Source: Nostocoides sp. (lineage in GTDB: Bacteria; Actinomycetota; Actinomycetes; Actinomycetales; Dermatophilaceae). From it: a stretch of DNA of 37,857 nucleotides. The position numbers and the translations under genes were made by a program. The DNA lies in contig JAICMC010000005.1 in NCBI GenBank assembly GCA_025929465.1, positions 1 to 37,857 on the forward strand. Reading direction: 5' to 3'. The first letter of the stretch is position 1; each line of letters starts with the position of its first letter. The notes under the pieces are model-generated. The model saw only the letters and a list, made by a program, of their open reading frames with translations, did not search any database and was not told the DNA's origin. This document shows, piece by piece, positions 1-10,179 of this stretch.

Positions 1-144
1 CACGACACCGATGACGAGAGCGGCCGCGCCCAGCACGCCGCTGGCCATGGACACGAACGTGATGCGACCGATCGGACCGACCCGTGCGGCCGGCGAACGG
101 GTCGCAGACTGGGCCGGGGTGGTGCGGGCTGGGGTGGTCATCAT
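1..144 (-). CDS. N-terminal part of a putative membrane protein, truncated by window edge
   Basis: Minus-strand reading from cat at 142-144: MMTTPARTTPAQSATRSPAARVGPIGRITFVSMASGVLGAAALVIGVV; hydrophobic stretch; runs off the window. Confidence 0.45.
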   Translation of the reverse strand, partial: MMTTPARTTPAQSATRSPAARVGPIGRITFVSMASGVLGAAALVIGVV

Positions 145-309
145 GGTCTCCCCTGTCCTGGCCGTCCGTGGTGGTCGGCCACCGGCACCACGGTCGCGGT
201 GAACGGCTCTGCTCGCCCCGTCCAGATGGCCGGGTTCGCGAGTCCCGTCGCTCCGGTCAGAGCGGGGGTATGCCGCTCCGACCGCTCGCGCCAGCGGTAC
301 GGTCGGCTG

Positions 310-3060
310 GTGCTACACGGCCGTGAGCCCGAACGCGCGCACCTCGCCGCCCTGGTGGAGCAGGCACGCGCCGGAACCGGCGCCGTCCTGGTCGTCCTGG
401 GCGAGCCCGGCGTCGGCAAGACCGCCCTGCTGCGCGACCTGACCACCCTCCAGCAGCGTCCTGGTCAGGGTGGGAACGTCCGGGTGCTGCGTACTGCCGG
501 CGTCGAGTCGGAGTCACCGTTTCCGTATGCCGCGCTGCACCGCCTGCTCCGTCCGGTCACCGACGCCGACCGGTTGCCGGCTCCTCAGGCGAGGGCGCTG
601 CGGGTCGCGTTCGGCCTCGAGGACGGACCCGCCGTCGAGCCGTTCCTGGTCGGGGTCGCCACGTTGTCCGTGCTGACCGACGCAGCCGAACCGGGCGCAC
701 CCCTGCTGTGTGTGATCGACGACGCGCACTGGCTGGACTCGGCATCCGCGGACGCGTTGCTGTTCGCTGCCCGACAGCTGGCCGCGGACCCCGTGGCCAT
801 GATCTTCGCGGCCCGGACCGGTGACGCGGGCGGACGACCGTTCGCCCCTCCAGGGCTGCCCGTCCTGGAGGTCAGCGGCCTCGACGACGACGCGGCCCGC
901 CAGCTCCTCGACGAACGCGGCGACGACCCACTGTCCGGTGAGGTCGCCGAGCGCCTGGTCCGGGATACCGGCGGGAACCCGCTCGCCCTGCTGGAGCTGC
1001 CCACAGAGCTCAGCCCCGCCCAGCTGCACGGCGAAGCGCCGCTGCCGCAACAGCTCACCTTGACCGCCGGGGTGGAGCGCGCGTTCCTGGACCGATGCCG
1101 TCGCCTGCCGCAGCAGGTGCAGACGCTGCTGCTGGTGGCCGCCGCCGACTCCACCGGACGCGTTGCTACCGTTCGGCTGGCAGCCGCGACTCTGGGTGTC
1201 GACGCGACCGCGTGGGCGGACGCTGAGCGGTCGAACCTGCTGACCATCGCCGGCGACGTCGTGACGGTTCGGCACCCCTTGGTCCGGTCCGCCGTGTACC
1301 AGGCTGCCACCAGCTTCGAGCAGCGCCAGGTCCACCGCGCCCTCGCTGGGGCGGTCGGCCCCGACGACCCGGACCGGGCGACGTGGCACCGTGCCGCGGC
1401 AGCCGACGGACCGGACGCCGACATCGCCGACGCGCTCGAGGACGTGGCCGTTCGCGCTGAACAGCGTGGCGGCCACGTCGCCGCAGCCGACGCGTTCGAA
1501 CGCTCCGCCACCTTGACTGTGAACGAACAGGACCGGGCCACACGGCTGTTCGGCGCCGGGGGCGCGGCGTGGGCGGCCGGGCAAGTGGTCCGCGCCCGCA
1601 CCCTGGCCTCCTGCGCCCGCGAGCTCGCGGTCGACCCGCTGGAGCGAGCAGACATCGACCGGCTGCGGGCCCGTATCGAGGTCAACGTCGGTTCGGCCGT
1701 CGACGCGCACCGCATCTTCACCGTCGCTGCCCGCACGGTCGCCGACCACGACACCGGGCGCGCCCTGGAGATGGCGTGTGCGGCCGCCCTGAACCGCACC
1801 TACGGCGCCGACAGCGGAGCCACCCTCGGCGTCGGGGTGCTGACCAGGCTGCTCACCCCGGCCGAGCATGACACCGAACGCACCGCGTGCCTGCGCCTGC
1901 TGTTACGCACCCTGACGGCGTCCGGGGACCAGGACTGGTCCCGGGCCGCTCCCGCGCTCGCGCAGGCACTCGACGCTGGACGCCAGGTCGAGGACCTGGA
2001 CGTGATGAGCAACCTCGGCAACACCGCCCTGCACCTCGGCGACGACGAAGCTGCTCGGTCCTCCTACTCGGCCCTGGTGTCCACCGCCCGTGAAGCCGGC
2101 GCTGGAATGGTCGTGCTCTACGCGCTGGAACGGCTCATGTTCGCCCAGCTCCCCACCGGACCGTGGACGGCCGTGCGCAGCTCCGCCGACGAAGCGCTCA
2201 CCTTGGCGCGCAGCGTCGGCCAGCCCGCCCTGACCGCGGCCCCACTGGCCGCGTTGACCCTGCTGGCTGCCCTGACCGGCAGTGATGACTTCGACCACCG
2301 CCTGGCAGCCCTCGAGGACGTCGCCACCAGGTATCCGTTGGGCATCCTGACCGGCCCGACGAACGACGTCACCAGGTGGGGCAGGGGCACTCGCGCGGCC
2401 GCGCAGGGCGACGCCCCGGGAGCGCTGCACCACCTGTCCGGGATGCGGGTCCCCGCCCTGCGCCGGCTGGCCACCCTCGACCGGCTCGAAGCAGCCGTCC
2501 GGGCCGGCGACACCGGCCAGGCCCTGGCCGGGGTGGACGAGCTCGCCCCGTTCGCGGCCGGGACCGGCCGCCCGTGGGCCCTCGGCGCCGTCCAGCTGGG
2601 TCTCGCACTGACCACGCCGGCCCCCGCCGACGCGACGGCGGCGTTCGAGCGCGCGGTCGGCCACTACCGGGACGCGTCACGGCCGTACGACCTGGCGCGG
2701 ACCCGGCTCGCCTACGGTGAGTTCCTCCGCCGCACCAACCGCCGAGTGGACGCCCGCACCCAGCTGCGGGCGGCACTGGAGACGTTCGCCGACCTGGGTG
2801 CGGCCCCGTTGGCTGGGCGCGCCACCCAGGAGCTGCGTGCGTCGGGCGAGACCGCCCGCAGACGCGACCCGTCCACCCTGCTGGACCTGACCCCGATGGA
2901 GCTCAGGGTCGCCCAGCTGGTCAGCACCGGCCTGTCGAACAAGGACGTCGCCGCCCAGTGCTGGGTGTCACCGCGCACGGTGGCGTTCCACCTGCGCAAC
3001 GTGTTCACCAAGATCGGGATCAGCTCCCGGGCCGCGCTCGCCCAGCTCGACTTCAGCTGA
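310..3060 (+). CDS. LuxR-family transcriptional regulator, large ATP-binding (LAL) type
   Basis: ORF 199..3060; Walker A GEPGVGKTALL, Walker B LLCVIDDAHWLD, C-terminal LuxR HTH (LTPMELRVAQLVSTGLSNKDVAAQCWVSPRTVAFHLRNVFTKIGISSRAAL). Start probably GTG 310. Confidence 0.9.
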   Translation: MLHGREPERAHLAALVEQARAGTGAVLVVLGEPGVGKTALLRDLTTLQQRPGQGGNVRVLRTAGVESESPFPYAALHRLLRPVTDADRLPAPQARALRVAFGLEDGPAVEPFLVGVATLSVLTDAAEPGAPLLCVIDDAHWLDSASADALLFAARQLAADPVAMIFAARTGDAGGRPFAPPGLPVLEVSGLDDDAARQLLDERGDDPLSGEVAERLVRDTGGNPLALLELPTELSPAQLHGEAPLPQQLTLTAGVERAFLDRCRRLPQQVQTLLLVAAADSTGRVATVRLAAATLGVDATAWADAERSNLLTIAGDVVTVRHPLVRSAVYQAATSFEQRQVHRALAGAVGPDDPDRATWHRAAAADGPDADIADALEDVAVRAEQRGGHVAAADAFERSATLTVNEQDRATRLFGAGGAAWAAGQVVRARTLASCARELAVDPLERADIDRLRARIEVNVGSAVDAHRIFTVAARTVADHDTGRALEMACAAALNRTYGADSGATLGVGVLTRLLTPAEHDTERTACLRLLLRTLTASGDQDWSRAAPALAQALDAGRQVEDLDVMSNLGNTALHLGDDEAARSSYSALVSTAREAGAGMVVLYALERLMFAQLPTGPWTAVRSSADEALTLARSVGQPALTAAPLAALTLLAALTGSDDFDHRLAALEDVATRYPLGILTGPTNDVTRWGRGTRAAAQGDAPGALHHLSGMRVPALRRLATLDRLEAAVRAGDTGQALAGVDELAPFAAGTGRPWALGAVQLGLALTTPAPADATAAFERAVGHYRDASRPYDLARTRLAYGEFLRRTNRRVDARTQLRAALETFADLGAAPLAGRATQELRASGETARRRDPSTLLDLTPMELRVAQLVSTGLSNKDVAAQCWVSPRTVAFHLRNVFTKIGISSRAALAQLDFS

Positions 3061-3270
3061 CCCTTCACGGCGTCGGTCCAGCGTGCGCCATCCGGGCCGT
3101 GCAGCCAGCCGGCAGCGCACTGCCGGGGTGCCCACACACTGTCGGACGCCCTATGCACCCCGGCCATCTGACCGGCGCGAAGCCCAGGCGTTCCGGCAAC
3201 CGTAGGGCTCACCACCGCCCCGGCGGTGCGACCACAGCTGAGCCTCACCAAGACCGCCCTAGGAGCTGCC

Positions 3271-4794
3271 ATGCACGCCAGGCCCGCCGAACCGCTCGCG
3301 GCCCACACCGCCAGCACACCGCACACCTCGACCGACACGACCAGAGACGGCCAGGCACTCGACCCCCACCCGCACGGCGACACCGACGACGGACCGCGCA
3401 CGTCGTGGGCCGTCCTGGCGCTGGCCCTCGCCGCCCAGATTCTCGTCGTCCTGGACATCTCCGTCGTCAACACGGCACTTCCGTCCATCGGACGCGCGCT
3501 GCACCTGGACGGGGCCGACCTTCAGTGGGTCGTGACCGCATACCTGATGATGTCCGGCGGCGGGCTGCTGTTCGGCGGCCGCATCGCCGACCTGCTGCCC
3601 CGCAAGTGGGTGTTCCTGACCGGGTTGACCGTGTTCACCGTCGCGTCCATCCTCAGCGGGTTCGCCGGCGGGGCAGGCGAGCTCATCGCTGCCCGCGCCG
3701 GACAGGGGCTGTCCGCCGCCCTGATGACGCCTGCCGCGATGTCCATCATCATGACCACCTACTCGGGCGCGCAGCGCCGCCTCGGGCTCACCCTGTGGGG
3801 GGCCGTCGGCTCCCTCGGCGTCATCGCCGGCGTCCTGCTCGGCGGCGCCCTGACCACGTGGGCCGGCTGGCAGACCATCTTCTGGATCAACGCCCCCATC
3901 GGCGCCGTCGCCCTCCTGGCCGGCCTCAAGCTCATCCCGGCCGCCCCGACACCGCGCGTCACGGTCAAGCAGTTCGACGCGGCGGGCGCCACCACCGTCA
4001 TCGGCAGCCTCGCCGCCCTCGTCTACGGACTGGGTGCCACCGGGCAACACGGCTGGCTCTCCGCCCGCGTCCTGGTCGCCTTCGCCAGCTCGGCGGTGCT
4101 CGCGGTGGCGTTCAAGCTCCGGGAGGACAAGGCTGCGCACCCGCTCGTCCCGACGCATACGTGGAAGGTCGCGTCCCTCGTGTCCGGCACCACGGTCATG
4201 CTCGGCGTCACCGGCATCCTGGTGGGGACGGTGTTCCTGGCGTCCATCTTCGTCCAGACCGTCATGGGGTACTCCGCCATCACGGCGGGCGTCGCGTTCG
4301 TGCCGTTCGCGCTGGCCATCACTGTCGGGACCGTCGTGGCCCGGCACGCGATGGCTCACGGCACCCCGCGGACCATCGCTGCCGTCGGCCTGCTCGTCGT
4401 GGCCGGTGGAGCGGTCCTGCTCGCCCAGGCATCCGCCGGCTCCGCCTTCGCTACCGGCGTCCTGCCTGGTCTGGCCATCATCGGACTCGGGGTCGGCCTG
4501 GTCTTCGCCCCCGTCTCCGTGAGCGCGATGGCCGGCATCCCGCCGCGGCACGCTGGCATGGCGTCGGGGTTGCTCATGACCGGACACGAGGTGGGTGCCG
4601 CCCTCGGCGTCGCCGTCCTGTCCGCGGTCGCGAACAGTGCCGGCAGCCTGGCCAGCGCAACCGGCGTCGTGAACGGCGTCCCCCGCGGGTTCGCCACCGC
4701 CGCCGGCATCGCCGCAGTTCTCGCCGGCTTCGCGTACCTGCGGATGCCCGCAGCCCGCGTCGCTGCTGGCGCCGGCATGCACATGCACCACTGA
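3271..4794 (+). CDS. MFS transporter, DHA2 (EmrB/QacA-like) drug:H+ antiporter family
   Basis: ORF 3226..4794; ILVVLDISVVNTALPSIGRAL...LQWVVTAYLMMSGGGLLFGGRIADLL; many TM segments. Confidence 0.92.
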   Translation: MHARPAEPLAAHTASTPHTSTDTTRDGQALDPHPHGDTDDGPRTSWAVLALALAAQILVVLDISVVNTALPSIGRALHLDGADLQWVVTAYLMMSGGGLLFGGRIADLLPRKWVFLTGLTVFTVASILSGFAGGAGELIAARAGQGLSAALMTPAAMSIIMTTYSGAQRRLGLTLWGAVGSLGVIAGVLLGGALTTWAGWQTIFWINAPIGAVALLAGLKLIPAAPTPRVTVKQFDAAGATTVIGSLAALVYGLGATGQHGWLSARVLVAFASSAVLAVAFKLREDKAAHPLVPTHTWKVASLVSGTTVMLGVTGILVGTVFLASIFVQTVMGYSAITAGVAFVPFALAITVGTVVARHAMAHGTPRTIAAVGLLVVAGGAVLLAQASAGSAFATGVLPGLAIIGLGVGLVFAPVSVSAMAGIPPRHAGMASGLLMTGHEVGAALGVAVLSAVANSAGSLASATGVVNGVPRGFATAAGIAAVLAGFAYLRMPAARVAAGAGMHMHH

Positions 4795-4954
4795 GCCACG
4801 GCCCGTCGCCCGCACGACCAGCCACCCACCAGACCGGCGCAGTCCTATCGGTCGCCATCGTCATCGGCGTCGTGCCATGGCGCCACGTGGCCCGGACGTT
4901 CCTCACCGCCCGCGGCGAGCCTTGGCGAGAACAGCGCGCCGTGGGGCCGCTGGC

Positions 4955-5908
4955 TCAGGCCTCGTTGTTGCGACGCTCGGCCCGGCGACCCAGAGTGGTC
5001 AACCGGTCCAGCAGCCCGGAGGACAGCTTCGAGCGCGCAGCTCGCCCTTCCACCGGGCCGGCCCCGCCCCGCTCGGGAGCGTCTGGAAGCAGCCGGTTCA
5101 CCCGGCCCATCAGCCGGATCGTCGTCGCCGGCGCCAACCCGCGGAAGCGGATCCCCAGCCAGGTCATCGGAGTCAGGACGACCATCGGGCGACCGGCGAG
5201 CACCCCCGCGACGATGCGACGGGCAGCTCTGTCGGCATCCATGGACAGCAGCGGCAGCGATGCGGCCGTCGCGAACCACCGGTACTCCTCCTGCCGGTCC
5301 CCGGTGAACCGGGCCCGGCCGTGCGACCCGGTCCGCATCAGCCCCGGCACGACCGTGGTCGCCGTGATACCGGTGCCGCTCAACGCCGCTGCCAGGCCGT
5401 CGGAGAACCCCACCGCGCCGAACTTCGCCGTGGCATACGGCAGCAGGTGTGGCGGGGAGACCATGCCGCCGATCGAGGTGACCGTACCGATCCGGCCGTG
5501 ACCGCGCCTGCGCAGGTGCGGCAGGACGGTGAGGGCGGCGTTGATCGGCCCCCACGTCATCGTGCGGACGGCGTCGTCGAAGTCGCTCACCCGCATCGAC
5601 TCCAGCGGGCCGGCCTGGATGACCCCGGCCACGGTGAGCAGGACCTCGATCGGACCGACGCCGGCCTCGACGTCGCCCACGACCGCACCCACCTCGTTGA
5701 TGTCTCCGACGTCGCAGACCCGAGCCTCCACCGGGCCGAACGGGTCGAGCATCGTCGTGGCCCGAGCCAGCTCGTCCCGGTCCCGGGCGGTGATGACCAC
5801 CGTGAACCCGCGCTTCAGCAGCTCGCGCGCAGTGAGGAGTCCCAGGCCCCGCGAGCCGCCCATGACCAGTGCGACGGACGCCTGTGGCGGCTGCGTTGGC
5901 GGTGCCAT
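4955..5908 (-). CDS. SDR family NAD(P)-dependent oxidoreductase
   Basis: VALVMGGSRGLGLLTAREL Rossmann start; YATAKFGAVGFSDGLA catalytic YxxxK. Confidence 0.9.
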   Translation of the reverse strand: MAPPTQPPQASVALVMGGSRGLGLLTARELLKRGFTVVITARDRDELARATTMLDPFGPVEARVCDVGDINEVGAVVGDVEAGVGPIEVLLTVAGVIQAGPLESMRVSDFDDAVRTMTWGPINAALTVLPHLRRRGHGRIGTVTSIGGMVSPPHLLPYATAKFGAVGFSDGLAAALSGTGITATTVVPGLMRTGSHGRARFTGDRQEEYRWFATAASLPLLSMDADRAARRIVAGVLAGRPMVVLTPMTWLGIRFRGLAPATTIRLMGRVNRLLPDAPERGGAGPVEGRAARSKLSSGLLDRLTTLGRRAERRNNEA

Positions 5909-6795
5909 CAGACGACCGGGTTCAGGCGCAGGGTGCGGGTCTCGTCGCTACGGACCTGGACGCGTCCGTCGACCACGCGAGTCTGGAAGATGGCCGCCGG
6001 TCGCGTCGCCGGTCCACGGGCCACCGAGCCGTCGGTCACCTCGAAGCGCGAGCCGTGCCACGGGCACTCGACGCAGCCATCGCGGACCGGGCTCTCGTGC
6101 AACGGCCCCCCGCGGTGCGTGCACCTGTCCCCCAGGGCCAGGACGCGCCCACGGTCGCGCACGACGAGGACCGGAGTCTGGTCGACCGTGACCGAGACCG
6201 GCACCCCGTCGACCAGGTCGGTCTCGGCAACGACATCGGTCCACTCCATCGGCGGCCGGAGGAAGGCGGTCGTGTCCACGCCGACACCGAGCGCGTATGC
6301 CAGGTGCCCACCGAGCCAGCCGCCGACACCCATCAGCGCCAGGCCGGCCACCGAGCTCGTGACCGCCCGCTTGGGCCGTGCGCCGTTCGCGCGAGCCACC
6401 CAGGACGCCGCCACGAGCGCCAGTCCGGCCGAGTTCGCCACCAGGTGCGCCAGTCCGACGCGCCGCTCCGGCCCGTCGGTGTCGCTCCAGTCGACCAGTC
6501 CCGAAGCGATGGCGACGGGGCTGGCGAGCAGGCCGAGCCCGAGCAGTCGCCGGGCCGTTCCGGGGTCGCCACCGGTGGCGTCCAGGTAGGCCAGACCGAC
6601 CAGCGCTCCCACGGGGACGGTGACGAGGACGGGGTGCAGTGGGTGCGCGGCGGCCACACCGGACAGTGCGTCCTTGAGCCGTCCGGGGCCGAGCCTGGAC
6701 ACGATGCCGTGCAGCGCCTCGGCCGGGGCGTCCAGGACGGTGGCGCCCTCGATGGCGAGGGCGGCGCGGTTGGCACGTCGAGCGATGACAGACAT
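5908..6795 (-). CDS. Rieske (2Fe-2S) protein with DUF2231-like N-terminal membrane domain
   Basis: C-terminal CTHRGGPLHESPVRDGCVECPWHGSRF Rieske motif; N-terminal LHPVLVTVPVGALVGLAYLD. Overlaps the SDR start (ATGA). Confidence 0.88.
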   Translation of the reverse strand: MSVIARRANRAALAIEGATVLDAPAEALHGIVSRLGPGRLKDALSGVAAAHPLHPVLVTVPVGALVGLAYLDATGGDPGTARRLLGLGLLASPVAIASGLVDWSDTDGPERRVGLAHLVANSAGLALVAASWVARANGARPKRAVTSSVAGLALMGVGGWLGGHLAYALGVGVDTTAFLRPPMEWTDVVAETDLVDGVPVSVTVDQTPVLVVRDRGRVLALGDRCTHRGGPLHESPVRDGCVECPWHGSRFEVTDGSVARGPATRPAAIFQTRVVDGRVQVRSDETRTLRLNPVV

Positions 6796-7111
6796 GCCGG
6801 CTCCATACCCCGACGCGCGATGCTTCACACCGTCCCGGTGCGATGGGACGCCGCCGTGAGCCAGGTCGCCTTCCGCGGACGTCTCCAGCGACCCGCTGCG
6901 GGCGTGTCCCGTCGAGCGCTCGCTCCGGGAGCTCGACGGGTATGCCGCGACCGTCCTCGCACCGGCTCAGGTGTGTGTAGGGCTGGGCGTGACGGGTAAG
7001 GGGGTCGATGGCTGCGAGTGACCCTCGACGGCGAACCGGAGCGTACCGGCCGGTCACTGCGCCACCAGATCTCCGGCCTGTGCGCCGGCCGTCCGACCTC
7101 AGGAGCGAGCG

Positions 7112-8302
7112 ATGAAGGCTTTGACGTGGCAGGGCAGACGGGACGTGTCCGTCCGCGACGTTCCGGACCCTCGAATCGAGCAGCCCACTGACGCGGTGAT
7201 CAAGGTGACCAGCACCGCGATCTGCGGCTCCGACCTGCACCTCTACGAGGTTCTCGGACCGTTCCTGACGCCGGGGGACGTGCTCGGGCACGAGGCCATG
7301 GGCATCGTGGAGGAGGTCGGCTCGGACGTGCGCGGGATCACGGTGGGGGACCGCGTGGTCATCCCGTTCAACATCTCCTGCGGGTCGTGCTGGATGTGCC
7401 GCCGGGGGTTCTACGCGCAGTGTGAGACCACGCAGGTCCGGCAGCAGGGCAAGGGAGCGGCGCTGTTCGGGTATACGTCGCTCTACGGGTCGGTCCCGGG
7501 GGGTCAGGCCGAGTACCTGCGAGTCCCCCAGGCCCACTTCGGCCCGATCCCCGTGCCGGACGGGGCCCCGGACGAGCGGTTCCTGTTCCTGTCCGACATC
7601 CTGCCGACGGCCTGGCAGGGCGTGCAGTACGCGGAGCTGGACGAGGGCCAGACGTTGGCCGTGGTCGGCCTCGGGCCGGTCGGCCAGCTTGCTGCCCGGA
7701 TCGGGAGACGCGCGGGACTGCGGGTGATCGGCCTGGACCGGGTCCCCGAGCGGCTGGCCCTGGCGCGCAGCTGGGGAGTGGAGGACATCGACATCGACCA
7801 GTTCGGCTCGGTCGACGAGACGGCGGACGCGATCCTGTCCCTGACCAGCGGGCGCGGGGCGGACGGCGTGGTGGAAGCCGTCGGAATGGAGGCGCACGGG
7901 TCACCCGTGGCCGAGGCCGCGATCCGGGGGGCAGGGCTGCTGCCCGATGTCGTCGCCAAGCCGCTGATCGAGCACGTCGCCGTCGACCGCCTCGCTGCCC
8001 TCTTGGTGGCCATCAAGGGCGTCCGGCGTGGGGGCACGGTGTCGGCGCTGGGCGTCTACGGCGGCAAGGTGGACCCGCTGCCCCTCATGGAGGTCGTCGA
8101 CCGGGGGATCGGGCTGCGCTTCGGCCAGTGCCACGTGCGGCGCTGGACCGACGACCTGCTCGCGATCCTGTCCGAGGACGACGACGTCCTGGGCGTGGAG
8201 TCGCTGCCCACCCACACCCTCCCACTGGAGCAGGCGCCAGCGGCATACGAGATGTTCCAGAAGAAGCGCGACGGATGCGTCAAGGTCGTCCTCAAACCGT
8301 GA
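7112..8302 (+). CDS. Zinc-dependent alcohol dehydrogenase family protein
   Basis: CGSDLHLYE...GHEAMGIVEEVG; structural Zn site CGSCWMCRRGFYAQCE; VVGLGPVGQLAARIGRRAG. Confidence 0.92.
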   Translation: MKALTWQGRRDVSVRDVPDPRIEQPTDAVIKVTSTAICGSDLHLYEVLGPFLTPGDVLGHEAMGIVEEVGSDVRGITVGDRVVIPFNISCGSCWMCRRGFYAQCETTQVRQQGKGAALFGYTSLYGSVPGGQAEYLRVPQAHFGPIPVPDGAPDERFLFLSDILPTAWQGVQYAELDEGQTLAVVGLGPVGQLAARIGRRAGLRVIGLDRVPERLALARSWGVEDIDIDQFGSVDETADAILSLTSGRGADGVVEAVGMEAHGSPVAEAAIRGAGLLPDVVAKPLIEHVAVDRLAALLVAIKGVRRGGTVSALGVYGGKVDPLPLMEVVDRGIGLRFGQCHVRRWTDDLLAILSEDDDVLGVESLPTHTLPLEQAPAAYEMFQKKRDGCVKVVLKP

Positions 8303-8435
8303 CCGCCGAGGCGTGCGGGTCGGTCGTGCCTCGGTGAACACGAGCCGCAGGCGCACCCGTTGCAGGACGCCCGCGCATATCCGGCGCAGAACCGGGCAAG
8401 GTGTGGGTGTCATCTCTTCCACGATCGGAGACACC

Positions 8436-8621
8436 ATGTCGAGCCAGCCTGGCTTCGTGCCCGCTGTACCGCTCAACCCGTTGGCCGCCGCCAACGACGA
8501 GGAGCCGGTGAACCAGGACGAGGGCGTGCCCGTCGGTGCCTCCGATGTCGAAGCGGACAAGCAGAACGCAGAGGAACGCAGCGAGTCGTCCTCGGCGGAG
8601 GAGGAGAAGAAGTCCTCGTAG
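8436..8621 (+). CDS. Small acidic low-complexity (probably disordered) protein, 61 aa
   Basis: ATG 8436 preceded by ggag; MSSQPGFVPAVPLNPLAAANDEEPVNQDEGVPVGASDVEADKQNAEERSESSSAEEEKKSS. Confidence 0.6.
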   Translation: MSSQPGFVPAVPLNPLAAANDEEPVNQDEGVPVGASDVEADKQNAEERSESSSAEEEKKSS

Positions 8622-8716
8622 CCGGACACAGCGCGCACGGCCTCCGGCCACTGCTTGCCATGGCGTGAACGCGTCCTTGGTCCAGCGCTCATCACCGCCG
8701 CAGACAGGAGGGGCGG

Positions 8717-9466
8717 TCAGCTCCCTCCTCCGCCGAGCGACCCCACGGCGCGGGCGACGACGATGAGGGAGGTGAGCAGCGCTGCCGTTGCCTCGGTCCC
8801 CATCAGCAGCTTGGCGCGCGAGGTCAGCGGCATCGTGTCGGTCGGGCTGAAGGCGCTGGAGTTGGTCAGCGAGACGTAGAGGTAGTCCAGGAAGATCGGC
8901 ACCCACCCGGCGTCCTCGCTCGAGCCGCGGCGGACCTCCCCGACGGTGTCGTGGTCCTCGTCGTGCGAGAACCGCAGGTCGGCCAGCGGCAGCTCGGACC
9001 GAGGCAGCTCGCGCCGGGCCACCGGCCCACCACGGTCGAGCTCCCAGAACAGCAGGGCGAAGCCGATCAGGTTGGTGAACCAGACCTGCATCGCCGCGAC
9101 CAGGAGCGAACCGGCGGGGGACTTGGGGTCCGCCACGGTGTTGACCAGCAGGCCGAGCGAGACCAGGTTGGTCAGGACCATCAGCCCGGCCAGGGCCAGG
9201 GAGACCACGCGTGACCAGCGGCTGGCCCGGACCATCCGGATCGGGTTGGTCGCGACGAGGGCGACCAACAGGGCCACCTCCACGGCCGGGATGATGTAGC
9301 GCGGGCCCAGGGTCAGGCTGCTGGGCAACGTCGCATAGACCACCCCGGCGACCAGGACCGCCGCCGCCGGAGGGAGGCGATGCTCACCCTGATGAGTTCG
9401 ACGCGTCGGGTCAGCGGCACCGAGCTCCTCATCCTCGCTCGCGCGACTGTTGTCCGCATCGGCCAT
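8717..9466 (-). CDS. Integral membrane protein, DUF1345-like
   Basis: Multiple TM segments; C-terminal LDYLYVSLTNSSAFSPTDTMPLTSRAKLLMGTEATAALLTSLIVVARAV. Start taken at MADADNSRAS (9466). Confidence 0.7.
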   Translation of the reverse strand: MADADNSRASEDEELGAADPTRRTHQGEHRLPPAAAVLVAGVVYATLPSSLTLGPRYIIPAVEVALLVALVATNPIRMVRASRWSRVVSLALAGLMVLTNLVSLGLLVNTVADPKSPAGSLLVAAMQVWFTNLIGFALLFWELDRGGPVARRELPRSELPLADLRFSHDEDHDTVGEVRRGSSEDAGWVPIFLDYLYVSLTNSSAFSPTDTMPLTSRAKLLMGTEATAALLTSLIVVARAVGSLGGGGS

Positions 9467-9546
9467 GGCGGCATCCTCCCAGCACCCGCAGGCCACCGGC
9501 CGCATCTCGTCCGCGCGTTGCGCCCTCGACCGGGCAACGCGACCCG

Positions 9547-10080
9547 TCAGGTCGCCTCCGCCAGCGAGTCCAGCAGGGCACGCGTGAACGCCGGGAGGTC
9601 AGCCGGCTTGCGACTGGTGATGAGCGAGCCGTCGACGACGACCGCCTCGTCGACCCAGTCCGCACCGGCGTTGACCAGGTCGGTCTTCAGGCTCGGCCAC
9701 GACGTGACCCGCTTGCCGGACACTGCGCCGGCCTCGATGAGCGTCCAGGGGGCGTGGCAGATGGCGGCCACCGGCTTGCCCGAGGCGACGAACTGCTTGA
9801 CGAAGGACACCGCGTCGTCGTCCAGGCGTAGCGCGTCGGGGTTGGCCACGCCGCCGGGCAGGACGAGCGCGACGTAGTCCTCGACCGAGGCGTCGGCCAC
9901 CACGGCGTCGGCATCCTGGGTGGCGGCCTGGTCGAGGTGGTCGAACAGCTGCACCGGCCCCGACGCCGGACTGAGCAGCGTGGCCGCGTAGCCGGCGTCG
10001 ACCACGGCACCCCACGGCTCGGTCAGCTCGACTCGCTCGACGCCCTCGGCTGCGGTGAGAAAAGCGATGGTCCGGGTCAT
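9547..10080 (-). CDS. DJ-1/PfpI family protein (type 1 glutamine amidotransferase-like)
   Basis: ALVLPGGVANPDALR...VKQFVASGKPVAAICHAPWTLIEAGAVSGKRVTSWPSL. Confidence 0.92.
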   Translation of the reverse strand: MTRTIAFLTAAEGVERVELTEPWGAVVDAGYAATLLSPASGPVQLFDHLDQAATQDADAVVADASVEDYVALVLPGGVANPDALRLDDDAVSFVKQFVASGKPVAAICHAPWTLIEAGAVSGKRVTSWPSLKTDLVNAGADWVDEAVVVDGSLITSRKPADLPAFTRALLDSLAEAT

Positions 10081-10179
10081 CGTGGTCCTTTCGTGGTGGG
10101 TGTGCGCCCTCCAGTGCTACCCGTCGCCACCTCGCCCAAACCTCCGGGCGGGCCGGGCGGCGGCCGCGGCGCGGCGCGG

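Noticed and set aside
2958-5501. Long overlapping ORFs such as + 847 aa (2958..5501), - 649 aa (5948..7897), + 852 aa (24335..26893), - 997 aa (24564..27557), - 556 aa (34749..36419)
   Set aside because: Arg/Pro/Gly/Ala- or Asp/Gly/His-rich antisense or frameshifted translations overlapping well-supported genes; typical high-GC artefacts.
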